In this document: positions 19,811 to 28,093 of the stretch, in pieces
Layout: the number at the start of each line of letters is the position of its first letter
Position numbering within the stretch: position 1 is the stretch's first letter
Assembly: GCF_003148495.1 (NCBI RefSeq)
Contig: NZ_QGGH01000002.1
Coordinates: 806,001 to 870,000, forward strand
Direction: 5' to 3'
Length of the DNA stretch: 64,000 nucleotides
DNA from: Mesorhizobium loti
GTDB taxonomy: Bacteria; Pseudomonadota; Alphaproteobacteria; Rhizobiales; Rhizobiaceae
Made by a program: the position numbers and the translations under genes
The notes under the pieces: model-generated
Databases searched by the model: none
What the model was told of the DNA's origin: nothing
The model's input: only the letters and a program-made list of their open reading frames with translations

Positions 19811-21688
19811 ATGAGTGATTCTGCGCAAGCCGGCGTCGTCGGCAATATGATGTCATCGCGCCGGTCGAAGACTGCCGGACCCATGCCGGCGGGCGAGGCG
19901 CCTTTTCTGGTGCCGGCCTTGTCGCCAGCTCAACAACGGGTTTGGGCGCTGGGCTTGGTTCCATGGCTCTTCACCCTCATAATTTTCTGGGTCTGGTGGT
20001 TGCAGCCCGACCACATCGAGCACGTGGTCCCTTATATTTTCGTGACGCTTACTTTCGTGTGGCTGACGCTGATGCCACTCTTTTTCTTCCCCAATGTGCA
20101 TGCGTCGAAAAAACCGTCCAAGCTGCGCACGGTCCCACAGGGATCGCGAGTCGCCATGGTGGTAACCAAGGCACCGTCCGAGCCGTTCGTCGTGATCGAG
20201 CGCACGCTGGAGGCGATGCTCGCGCAGGACTATCCGCATGACACCTGGCTGGCCGACGAAGATCCTTCCGAGGAGACTGTTCACTGGTGCGAAGCCCACA
20301 ATGTGCTGATTTCTACGCGCCGCGGGCGCGACGACTATCATCGCAAGACATGGCCGCGCAGGACCCGCTGCAAGGAAGGCAATTTAGCCTTTTTCTATGA
20401 CCACTACGGTTATGAGCGCTACGACTTCGTCGCCCAGCTGGACGCCGACCATGTGCCGACGCCGAGCTATCTCAGGGAAATCCTCTATCCCTTCGCCGAC
20501 CCTGCGGTGGGCTATGTTTCGGCGCCGAGCATTTGCGACATGAACGCCGACGAAAGCTGGGCCGCGCGGGGCCGGCTGTTTCCTGAGGGAATGCTCCACG
20601 GGCCGCTGCAGTCCTGCTATACCAACAATGGGACGCCGCTCTGCATCGGTTCGCACTATGCGGTGCGAACCCAAGCGCTGAGGCAGGCGGGCGGTCTTGG
20701 CCCGGAACTGGCCGAGGATCACTCGACAACCATGCTGTTGATCGCAGCCGGATGGCGCGGCGTGCACGCAATTGATGCCATCGCGCATGGCGACGGACCT
20801 CAGAGTTTTGCCGATTTTGTCACACAGGAATTCCAGTGGTCGCGCAGCCTGGTGACCATCATGCTCGAATACTCGCCGACCTACCTGCCGAGGATGACGG
20901 CGCAGGCGAAATTCCAGTTCCTGTTCCGCCAGCTCTGGTATCCGCTGTTGGCTGGGTTTTCCCTCCTGATGTATGCCATGCCGATATACGCGCTTCTTTC
21001 TGGCGAGACGTTCGCCAATGTGACGTATGTCGACTTCCTCATCCACTATGGGCCGAATGCGGCATCTCTGATCGTGCTGGTGATGTTGCTGAAGGCCTTT
21101 GGTCTGTCGCGCCCGCTCACCGCCAAGACGATCAGCTGGGAAGGAACGCTGGTCGCTTTCCTGGCGCGCTGGCCTTGGGTCCTGGCAGGCACGCTCTCGG
21201 CGGTCCGCGACCATATTACGAAGTCGTTCATCGATTTCCGAGTTACGCCAAAGGGCAGCGGTCCGAAAAACCTTCTGCCCACCCGCGTCGTTGCTCCCTA
21301 TGTGGTGCTTGCGGTCGGTGCATCATTGCCGGTTCTTCTTGTCGACCACCCTGCGAACGCCGCCGGCTTCTACTGGTTCGCCGCTTTCAATGCGTTCTTT
21401 TATGGATTGCTCGTCGCCGTAATTGTCGCAAGGCACGTCATCGAGAACAAGATCCCGCTGCGCGCCAATGTCGCCAAATATGCCCTGCACACCTCACTCG
21501 CCGTGCTCGCGCTGTCGGCTCCGGCCGCCGCATTCTATGACCGCGGATTGCAAGGCATTTATGGGCTGCAGCAGGGCGCGGGCCATCTGCGCATTGTCAG
21601 GGTAATCTTTCCGGTTTCCGGCGCCGGCCAGGGCGGGCTCGGAAACTATACGGTGCATTTCGACCCCAGTTGGGATGCAAGCCGCTGA
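19811..21688 (+). CDS. Cellulose-synthase-like family 2 glycosyltransferase
   Basis: Membrane-embedded processive-type GT2 of 625 residues. Two N-terminal helices (about 47-64 and 74-93) precede the cytosolic catalytic domain: first acidic cluster ADEDPS (148-153), DAD at 211-213 (metal/UDP binding), and the catalytic-base region AEDHST with Asp303. The acceptor motif, normally QxxRW, reads QEFQW at 339-343, with Gln in place of Arg. At least five C-terminal helices follow, and there is no PilZ domain. The polymer is unknown; the divergent GH26-like gene is a likely partner. Confidence 0.85.
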   Translation: MSDSAQAGVVGNMMSSRRSKTAGPMPAGEAPFLVPALSPAQQRVWALGLVPWLFTLIIFWVWWLQPDHIEHVVPYIFVTLTFVWLTLMPLFFFPNVHASKKPSKLRTVPQGSRVAMVVTKAPSEPFVVIERTLEAMLAQDYPHDTWLADEDPSEETVHWCEAHNVLISTRRGRDDYHRKTWPRRTRCKEGNLAFFYDHYGYERYDFVAQLDADHVPTPSYLREILYPFADPAVGYVSAPSICDMNADESWAARGRLFPEGMLHGPLQSCYTNNGTPLCIGSHYAVRTQALRQAGGLGPELAEDHSTTMLLIAAGWRGVHAIDAIAHGDGPQSFADFVTQEFQWSRSLVTIMLEYSPTYLPRMTAQAKFQFLFRQLWYPLLAGFSLLMYAMPIYALLSGETFANVTYVDFLIHYGPNAASLIVLVMLLKAFGLSRPLTAKTISWEGTLVAFLARWPWVLAGTLSAVRDHITKSFIDFRVTPKGSGPKNLLPTRVVAPYVVLAVGASLPVLLVDHPANAAGFYWFAAFNAFFYGLLVAVIVARHVIENKIPLRANVAKYALHTSLAVLALSAPAAAFYDRGLQGIYGLQQGAGHLRIVRVIFPVSGAGQGGLGNYTVHFDPSWDASR

Positions 21689-22014
21689 CGCCTCGAGAAT
21701 CGGCCTCGGGACAGCTACGAGGCAGTTTCCCGCCCACGGCTCTCTTCTTCCACAACGACGACTATTGAGGCTCCAAAGCGCGTCGCGCCAAAACCCGTCG
21801 CGCGTCCTCGTGCGACATCCGTGAGATCGATCGCAATTTAATAAAATCCAGCGCAAGGCGGAAAGACGGCGCTCACTACGCCGTTTGCCTGAATTTTAAT
21901 AAGCTTAGTCTAATATTGTGCAATGGAAAAGGAAGTTCACACGGCGTGGAAAACGCTCAGCACAAAATATGCCGCGGTGTGCCTTTGCCTATAGTCTGCA
22001 ACAGGGGATTGGTG
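21689..22014 (+). other. Intergenic region before small secreted protein 1
   Basis: These 326 bp hold no recognisable gene. The AT-rich part (21890-21920) matches the upstream region of the paralogous gene at 27674. The rest shows no clear hairpin or repeat. Confidence 0.45.
21890..21917 (+). promoter_or_regulatory. Promoter-like element shared by two paralogues (copy 1)
   Basis: TGAATTTTAATAA at 21890 is followed 18 bp on by GTCTAATATT (21908-21917). The same two words, in nearly the same arrangement, precede the paralogue at 27674. A further shared word (CGGCGTGGAAA here, CGGCGTGAAA there) occurs 25-45 bp downstream. Confidence 0.5.
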
Positions 22015-22416
22015 ATGAACAAGTTCATTGAAGGCCCAGTTAATATCGGCAGGAAGTGCATCTACACTATTGCCGCAGCCGCGTTGATCTCCATGGTCGC
22101 GGGTGCCCAGGGCGCTAATGCGGCCGAGACCGGACAGATTCGCGGCGAACCTGCGGTCCACAAGCTCGGCCACAAGATTCACTATCTCAAAAACAAGCGA
22201 GACCTTCACCGCAAGCCGGTCGTGCGCATGACCAGCGTGACCCGCACCAATGCGCTGGCCTATGCGGCCTTTATCCAGCCGCCGCGCCTCGGCAAGCCGG
22301 CGCTTCTGAAGGTTTCCTACACCCTTGGCGACGCCGGTCCGCTGCTGGGCCGCTCGCCATGGCTCTGCAGCCCGAGCGGCTTTGGCCAACGCTCGAGCTG
22401 CCGTTCGCGATACTGA
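22015..22416 (+). CDS. Small secreted protein with SPSGFGQR C-terminus (1)
   Basis: A 133-residue predicted exported protein. The ATG at 22015 gives a signal peptide (hydrophobic TIAAAALISMVAG, cleavage near ANAAE). The mature part is basic and ends in a conserved block: [29 protein letters not shown], with two cysteines. The same ending occurs in the protein at 27674-28093, so these are paralogues. I do not recognise the family. It is convergent with the ArnC-like GT2 gene. Function unknown. Confidence 0.72.
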   Translation: MNKFIEGPVNIGRKCIYTIAAAALISMVAGAQGANAAETGQIRGEPAVHKLGHKIHYLKNKRDLHRKPVVRMTSVTRTNALAYAAFIQPPRLGKPALLKVSYTLGDAGPLLGRSPWLCSPSGFGQRSSCRSRY

Positions 22417-22602
22417 TCTTCGGCGGGGGCGAGTCGAGGGCGAGAGGTTGGCGCAGGCTCTGCCCGCTACCTCTTGCCCTCCGGAGGCCCTGTTCGGCAA
22501 TATCCAGTCGTGGAAGGAAGTCCCGTCCTGCGGAAAGCCGGGCGAGCCTCGCCACCTTCAGCCTAGACCTAGTCGTCACGGTCCAGAAGCAGCTTTGCGA
22601 GG

Positions 22603-23652
22603 TCACCGGCCGATGCGCCGCCAGCCGTCGCCATCATTTTCACCGGGTGCCGGTTGCGGCCGCGCGACATAGGCCGACGACCCGTTCGCTTCGTGATAGA
22701 CGCGCGCCAGCATTTCCGCCAGCACACCCGACGTCACCATCTGCACGCCGGCGATGAGCAGGAAGAAGCCGGTGAACAGCATCGGGCGCGTTCCGATGTC
22801 TTGACCGAAAAACAGCTTCAGACCAAACAGATAGGCAAGGATCAGGGACCCCAACGCGCCCAGCACGATGCCGATGCCACCGAAGAAATGACCGGGCCGC
22901 GTGCGGTAGCGCATGAAGAAATACATGAAGACCAGGTCGAGCACGACCCTGAAGGTGCGCGAAATGCCGTATTTCGACTGGCCGTGGATGCGAGCATGAT
23001 GCGTCACCACCTCCTGCGCAATGCGTCTCGGGGTCGTCACCGTGGCCAGCCATGCCGGGATGAAGCGGTGCATCTCACCATAAAGCTTGACGCTGCGGAT
23101 GACGTTGCCGCGATAGACCTTGAGGCTGCAGCCATAATCCTTGAGGCGCACGCCGGTGACGCGCGCGATCAGCGCATTGGCGATGCGCGAGGGCAGCCTG
23201 CGCATGAAAAAACCTTCCTGGCGGTCCTTGCGCCAGCCGACCACCAGGTCGAGATCTTCGCTCAGCAGGCGGTAGACCATGCGCGGGATGTCGTAGGGAT
23301 CATTTTGCAGATCGCCGTCGATCGTGGCGATGACGTCGCCGCGCGCTGCGTCGATGCCGGCCTGCATCGCGGCGGTCTGCTTGTAGTTGCGCACAAGCTC
23401 GACCGCATGCACATGCGGACCGTAATGCGCTGCCAGGCGCCGGATCTCGCTCACCGTCGCGTCGGTGCTGCCGTCATCGACCAGCACGACTTCCCACGGT
23501 TGGTCGTAGCGTTCCATTGCCTGGTGAATCCGTGCCAGCAGCGGCTCGACGTTTTCGGCCTCGTTGTACATGGGCACGACGATCGACAGCGTATGGTCCG
23601 GCATCACCGCGCCGTCAGGCAGTCCAGAAGCGGGGATAGGCAATACGTTCAT
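22603..23652 (-). CDS. ArnC/DPM-type family 2 glycosyltransferase
   Basis: Transfers a sugar from a nucleotide donor to polyprenyl phosphate at the cytoplasmic face (family inference). The 349-residue protein has the GT-A start LSIVVPMYNEAENV, VLVDDGSTDAT, and the metal site DGD at 112-114 within TIDGDLQNDP. Two C-terminal transmembrane helices (about 245-310) are typical of ArnC/GtrB-like enzymes. The ATG at 23652 overlaps the upstream flippase-like gene by 4 nt (ATGA). Which sugar it loads is not visible. Confidence 0.86.
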   Translation of the reverse strand: MNVLPIPASGLPDGAVMPDHTLSIVVPMYNEAENVEPLLARIHQAMERYDQPWEVVLVDDGSTDATVSEIRRLAAHYGPHVHAVELVRNYKQTAAMQAGIDAARGDVIATIDGDLQNDPYDIPRMVYRLLSEDLDLVVGWRKDRQEGFFMRRLPSRIANALIARVTGVRLKDYGCSLKVYRGNVIRSVKLYGEMHRFIPAWLATVTTPRRIAQEVVTHHARIHGQSKYGISRTFRVVLDLVFMYFFMRYRTRPGHFFGGIGIVLGALGSLILAYLFGLKLFFGQDIGTRPMLFTGFFLLIAGVQMVTSGVLAEMLARVYHEANGSSAYVARPQPAPGENDGDGWRRIGR

Positions 23653-24575
23653 AGCGATGACTTCCTTGCAGAGCCGACGGCCGGGTTCCCCGGCAGCGTC
23701 GATTTCGAGGGAAACAGCCAGGCGATCGCGCCCGTGGCGATAGCCGAGCAAAAGATGAACAGGTGCAGCGCCAGCGCCGCCTGCAGGCCTGCCTTCATGT
23801 CGATGCCGGAGGTGAGCAGCGCGGCCGCCGCTCCCGCTTCATAGGTGCCGAAGCCGGCGACGCCTTGCACCGGCAGGATTGCGGCGCCTTCGGCCCCGAC
23901 GACGCCCGGAAAGGCGGTCGAAAAGGATGTTCCCAGCAGCATTGCCAATAACCATCCTTGTACAGCGAGCTTCAGCGACCAGTTGGCGATCGTCCACCAC
24001 CAGCCGTAGCGCGAGCGCCCGGTCGCTTCGGTGAAGACATCGCGCAGCGTGCCGAGCTTCGCCACGATCTTGCCGCGGCCGGCCCAGTCATGCGGCGCGC
24101 GCGCCCAGCGCGGCAGATACCAGGCGGCGGCGATCAAGGCGGCCACGCCCGCGATCCTTATCGCCGGATGCAAGCCCGGCCACACCGCCAGGGCCAGCAC
24201 GCCAACGACGAAGGCATCCTGCAGCCTGAACCACAGCAGCGAGGCGCTGGCGCGCATGATCGGTATGCCGAAGACTTGGCGCAGGAGCAGGGGAAAGGCC
24301 GTCTCGCCGCCACGGAAGGGGACGACGTTGATCATCGCATTGTGGATCAGAATGACGCGCAGGCAAGCGCCGAAACGGCCGTGCACCTCGTCGCGGAACT
24401 CGTCGCAGACACGCAGCGCGCGCAAGACATAGGTGACGAAAAACGCGATCGTCGCCACCGCGAATACGCCAGGCGTTATGCGGGCGAAGGCGTCGCCGAC
24501 CATCCGCCAGCGCGAGTCGCTGGCGAGCCAAGCCAGCAGGGCCAGCGTCACGATTATCGAAATCGTTCGCTTCAA
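23649..24575 (-). CDS. Flippase-like (YbhN/UPF0104, LPG-synthase TM) membrane protein
   Basis: Multi-pass protein of the lysylphosphatidylglycerol-synthase transmembrane family, often found beside lipid-linked sugar enzymes. I choose a TTG start at 24575 because a perfect AGGAGG lies 5 nt before it; the frame extends to 24698 without such a site. It encodes 308 residues with 7-8 helices and the family segment NAMINVVPFRGGETAFPLLL plus PVQGVAGFGTYE. Coupled to the ArnC-like GT2, it may translocate the lipid-linked sugar. Confidence 0.78.
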   Translation of the reverse strand: MKRTISIIVTLALLAWLASDSRWRMVGDAFARITPGVFAVATIAFFVTYVLRALRVCDEFRDEVHGRFGACLRVILIHNAMINVVPFRGGETAFPLLLRQVFGIPIMRASASLLWFRLQDAFVVGVLALAVWPGLHPAIRIAGVAALIAAAWYLPRWARAPHDWAGRGKIVAKLGTLRDVFTEATGRSRYGWWWTIANWSLKLAVQGWLLAMLLGTSFSTAFPGVVGAEGAAILPVQGVAGFGTYEAGAAAALLTSGIDMKAGLQAALALHLFIFCSAIATGAIAWLFPSKSTLPGNPAVGSARKSSL

Positions 24576-24746
24576 CAATTCCTCCTGAGTTCCGTCGGTC
24601 CCGGCGTGCTGTATCTCAAGATCCACGGCATTGGTAGCGGATCGGGTCGCCTGGTCGACCGCATTGCCTGGGTTGCGCGGGAGAGGCTGTCCGCGCAACC
24701 GCCGGCGGCGGCCGCATTTCCGGCCTTTGCCTAATCTCTGGCTCCA

Positions 24747-26375
24747 TCAAGGGCTGCTGATTTTATAGATCAGCAGTTTATCCGAATCCACGAGCTTGGT
24801 CCCGATCTTGTCGAGATAATCGATCACCCCGGCATGGTGCTCGACGAACAGCTGATTGTTGTCGTCTTCGGCATTCTTTGTGGCGCCGAGGAAGTCCGCG
24901 CCCTCGGCGCGCAACTCCTCGATCTGCGCGATCGCGGTAGCGTCGTCCTTGACGAACATTGCCCAGTTGAAGTCACCGCCGCCCGGAGGAAATACCCAGC
25001 CGCGCATCCTACTGTAGTAGACGGCAACGGGATCCCCCACATCCGGAGCAACGGCGATGACCAGGTCGCCTGGCTTGGCGAGCCGCGCCAGCTCCTCGCC
25101 AAGCAGCTTGCCGTTCATGGCGATCGGCGCCTTCATTGTCTTCACCAGCGGACATGTCGACCAGACGAGTACCACGGCCGCGATGCAGACCGAGCGCAGG
25201 ACGACCATCGGCGACCACGTCATCCCGGATGCGAGCGTCGCCAGCACAAGCGCGCCGCGAGCGCAGAACATGGCGAACGGCACATGGAAGATATGGTAGT
25301 TCCACGGGTTGCTGGTGATTTCACGCGCTGCAGCAACATAGACCACCAGAGCGCCCGCCAGCCAAACGTAGGGGATGGCTGAAAGAATGCGCTCCTGGGA
25401 TCCGGTGCTTGGCCTTGGCGGCAGCCAGAATCCGATCACGATCAGGATCATGATCGGATAACCGTAGAACCACCATACCGATTTGTTCCAAACGGAATTC
25501 AAATAGAAATAGTTGTCAAAAAAAGTCCAGAAGCCGCTGTCCCAGATATATCCGAAACCAGCGGTATGATACGGTGGATATGTCCGGCCAAGATGTATCG
25601 CCCAGCTAAAATAGGCAGCGATGACAGCGAGGCTGAGAAGTCCACTCACCGACGTCCGTATTGCCGGTCTGTATCGCTTCTGTAAGATCCAGCAGGCCAC
25701 CAGATAGAAGATGACGGAGCCGGCGGCGATGCCCGGGGGCTTTGCTAGCACACCAAACGTGAAGCTGAGCGTGGCCAACAGGAGCAGCCGCTCGTTGCCG
25801 CCTACCCAGTATTTCACGAACAGCCAGATGCCGAGCGTCACCAACGCCAGCATCGAGGGCTCCGGGAGAAACGAGCTGTCGATCATGATCGTCGCAGGCA
25901 TCAGCGCATAGGCGAGCGCCGCTACATGGGCGTGCGTTTCGCCCCAGCAAAGCGCTGTCAGCCTGTGCAGCGAAAACACCGTCACCAGGCCGAAGAGGGC
26001 CGCAATCATGCGGCCGAACCAGTCGTGCCAGCCGAAGAGTTGGTAGAGCAGGGCGGTCAGATAACTGACGATCTGGAACTCGCGGCCCTGATAGCTTGGC
26101 CCGGGTCCGGTCCAGCTGACCTCCGGGAAGAAGATGTTCCAGCTGCGCTGCTGGAAATTGTCGGCCATCATCGCCGTGCTTGTCTCGCGCCAGCTGAAGG
26201 CATCGACCAGCGGCAAGGTGATGTCGTGGAACCGGAACATGCCTGCGATGAACAGGATCCCCAGCAAGATCGCCGTGTTGGGACTCAGGTAGTTGCGCGC
26301 AGCCGTGTCCCGGTCGGTCGACTGCTGCAGGTATTGCCGACCTTCGGCCTGATTCAATTCCGGGTCGTCCGTCAT
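24747..26375 (-). CDS. GT39-type (ArnT/PMT-like) glycosyltransferase
   Basis: Integral membrane transferase, 542 residues and about 11 helices, that uses a polyprenyl-phosphate sugar donor in the periplasm (family knowledge). The first periplasmic loop has the acidic/arginine element DAFSWRET (58-65) and a following GREFQIVSYLTALLY stretch; SSFLPEPSML resembles the later conserved loop. The C-terminal 120 residues form a soluble domain. It is the first gene of a minus-strand set with the flippase-like protein and ArnC-like GT2, which would supply its donor. Confidence 0.82.
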   Translation of the reverse strand: MTDDPELNQAEGRQYLQQSTDRDTAARNYLSPNTAILLGILFIAGMFRFHDITLPLVDAFSWRETSTAMMADNFQQRSWNIFFPEVSWTGPGPSYQGREFQIVSYLTALLYQLFGWHDWFGRMIAALFGLVTVFSLHRLTALCWGETHAHVAALAYALMPATIMIDSSFLPEPSMLALVTLGIWLFVKYWVGGNERLLLLATLSFTFGVLAKPPGIAAGSVIFYLVACWILQKRYRPAIRTSVSGLLSLAVIAAYFSWAIHLGRTYPPYHTAGFGYIWDSGFWTFFDNYFYLNSVWNKSVWWFYGYPIMILIVIGFWLPPRPSTGSQERILSAIPYVWLAGALVVYVAAAREITSNPWNYHIFHVPFAMFCARGALVLATLASGMTWSPMVVLRSVCIAAVVLVWSTCPLVKTMKAPIAMNGKLLGEELARLAKPGDLVIAVAPDVGDPVAVYYSRMRGWVFPPGGGDFNWAMFVKDDATAIAQIEELRAEGADFLGATKNAEDDNNQLFVEHHAGVIDYLDKIGTKLVDSDKLLIYKISSP

Positions 26376-26604
26376 TTGAAACCGCGTCCCGCCGGATGTC
26401 TGCGCATACTGCTTTTGCGCGCGATTGTCAGGGTTGGAGGAATATACGACGCAATTCTTAATTTTGACGACTGCAGGCTGCGCGCGTGTCTCGAATAGTT
26501 GTCGTCTGTCTGCTTCGCAAAGGTTGACATCATCGTTCTCGCGACTGTTAAATAGTTCGCATGGCTGTCAAAGCGCTGATAGCGCTGCCTTGAGCCAAAC
26601 AGAC

Positions 26605-27228
26605 ATGCGAACGCCAATTGTGCCGACAGCTCTAACCAGATTGCCCCCGCCCAGATTGCCACCCCTTGGTGTCGACCGTCGGCGATGCAAGGAACGTCGT
26701 CGGTTCGCAAGTTGCACGCAACTTCTGTTTATCCTGGCCCTTTGCGGCCAGATGGCTCTTCCAGGAACGGCGCACGCGGCTGCCGCCAAAGACAGCGCAC
26801 CTGCGGAAGCAAACACCGCCAATGTTCCAACTGCCTATGAGCTGCAGCTTCTTTATGCCGACCGAACATGGGTATGGAAGAACGGAGCAGCCTATTTCGC
26901 GCAGGGCAATCGACGCCTCGAGGCCTGGACGTCCGGACAGGACACGGCATCCGTCGCGGAGGGCAGATGGCTGGTGACCAAAGAAGGCAAGATGTGCATG
27001 GAACTCGCCTGGCGATCGAAGGGTTACACTGGCGAGCAGCGCCGCACCTGCTACAGCCACCGCATCCAGGGCGGGAACATCCAGCAACGCAAGGATCCGG
27101 ATGGGGAATGGTACGGTTTCAAGCGATCTCCCGAGGATCCTTCCGACGAATATAGCAAATTCGAAGCAGGCAACACCAAGGGCTCGCAGTTCGAAGAGAC
27201 CCGCAAGCTGGTCGATTCCAAGAATTAG
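26605..27228 (+). CDS. Secreted DUF995-family protein (paralogue 2)
   Basis: A 207-residue protein if started at ATG 26605; the frame is open to 26425 and an internal start nearer the hydrophobic segment is possible. A long basic head (to about residue 35) precedes a signal-like helix (CTQLLFILALCGQMALPGTAHAAA). The DUF995 body has YADRTWVWKNGAAYF, a KMCMELAW cysteine, RRTCYSHRI and DGEWYGFKRS, matching the protein at 17676-18161. The acidic C-terminal tail is extra. Function unknown. Confidence 0.75.
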   Translation: MRTPIVPTALTRLPPPRLPPLGVDRRRCKERRRFASCTQLLFILALCGQMALPGTAHAAAAKDSAPAEANTANVPTAYELQLLYADRTWVWKNGAAYFAQGNRRLEAWTSGQDTASVAEGRWLVTKEGKMCMELAWRSKGYTGEQRRTCYSHRIQGGNIQQRKDPDGEWYGFKRSPEDPSDEYSKFEAGNTKGSQFEETRKLVDSKN

Positions 27229-27673
27229 GCCGTATTTTGGCCGCGCGGGGACACGACCAGACCAGCCCCGTGGCCCCGTCTTCGTTTCTGATGTGCCGTT
27301 CGGCGTGGACGGAGCCAAAGATTTGGGCACTACGGACCGTCCTGACTGGCTAAACAAACCACCCAAAATCCATCCCTGCTGGCTGCTCTTGCCGGGCGCC
27401 TGTCAAGAAACTGGCGAATCGCCTATGGTGAGGTATCACGCGGTTCGGCTGGAGTGGTCGGCGCGCCGATCCGCTGATTGACCGCATTCAATTTTTTCTT
27501 GCAGAACGACGAGATGATGGGCCGACCATACGGTTTTGATGAAATTTAATAATTAGTGATGTCTAATATTCTGGTGTGATGTGCGAGTGGTCCACTCATG
27601 CGGCGTGAAAGCGGCGAGGGTAAAGGTTGCCGCGACGCGTCCTAGGCTTACACTTGATGGCAAGGGACACATG
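27229..27673 (+). other. Intergenic region before small secreted protein 2
   Basis: 445 bp without a convincing gene. The last 130 bp are AT-rich and include the promoter-like element shared with the paralogue at 22015. Several short open frames run through the region but show no ribosome site or family-like sequence. Confidence 0.45.
27540..27570 (+). promoter_or_regulatory. Promoter-like element shared by two paralogues (copy 2)
   Basis: TGAAATTTAATAA starts at 27540 and GTCTAATATT occupies 27561-27570, three bp further apart than in copy 1 at 21890. The CGGCGTGAAA word follows at about 27601. The distance to the start codon is about 105 bp in both copies. Confidence 0.5.
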
Positions 27674-28093
27674 ATGAACAATTCTGAGATGGGTGCATTT
27701 CGTCCAAGCAAAAATATCGCATCTATTGTTGCGGTCGTGGCGATGATCTCTGCTGTTGCAGGTTGTCAGGCTATGGATGCGACCGAAACCAGTTCGGTCC
27801 TTTTCCCGCCTGCGGTCCACGCGGTCCGCAGCCAGCCCGTCCAGCCGGTCCAAGCTGTATTCTTCGTGCGTTCGCTCAGAGCCGAGCCGACGATCCAGAT
27901 GACCAGCACAGTGCGCACGAGCGAAAAAGATTACGCTTTTGCATCGCCGCAGCGGATCAAAGTCCGCGCGCCGGCGCCGGTGAAAGTCTCTTTCAATCCG
28001 GGAGATGGTGGCCCATTCCTAGGCGGATCGCCCTTTATCTGCAGCCCTAGCGGGTTTGGCCAGCGCGCGAGCTGCCGGCCCCGTTACCTCTGA
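27674..28093 (+). CDS. Small secreted lipoprotein-like protein with SPSGFGQR C-terminus (2)
   Basis: Paralogue of the 22015-22416 product, 139 residues from ATG 27674 (an adjacent ATG at 27671 is too close to the AAGGGA site). The signal region ends SAVAGCQ, which fits a lipobox, so the protein may be lipid-anchored. The C-terminal block [30 protein letters not shown] matches its paralogue closely, while the middle has diverged. Its last 47 bp overlap the 3' end of the convergent epimerase gene. Function unknown. Confidence 0.7.
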   Translation: MNNSEMGAFRPSKNIASIVAVVAMISAVAGCQAMDATETSSVLFPPAVHAVRSQPVQPVQAVFFVRSLRAEPTIQMTSTVRTSEKDYAFASPQRIKVRAPAPVKVSFNPGDGGPFLGGSPFICSPSGFGQRASCRPRYL

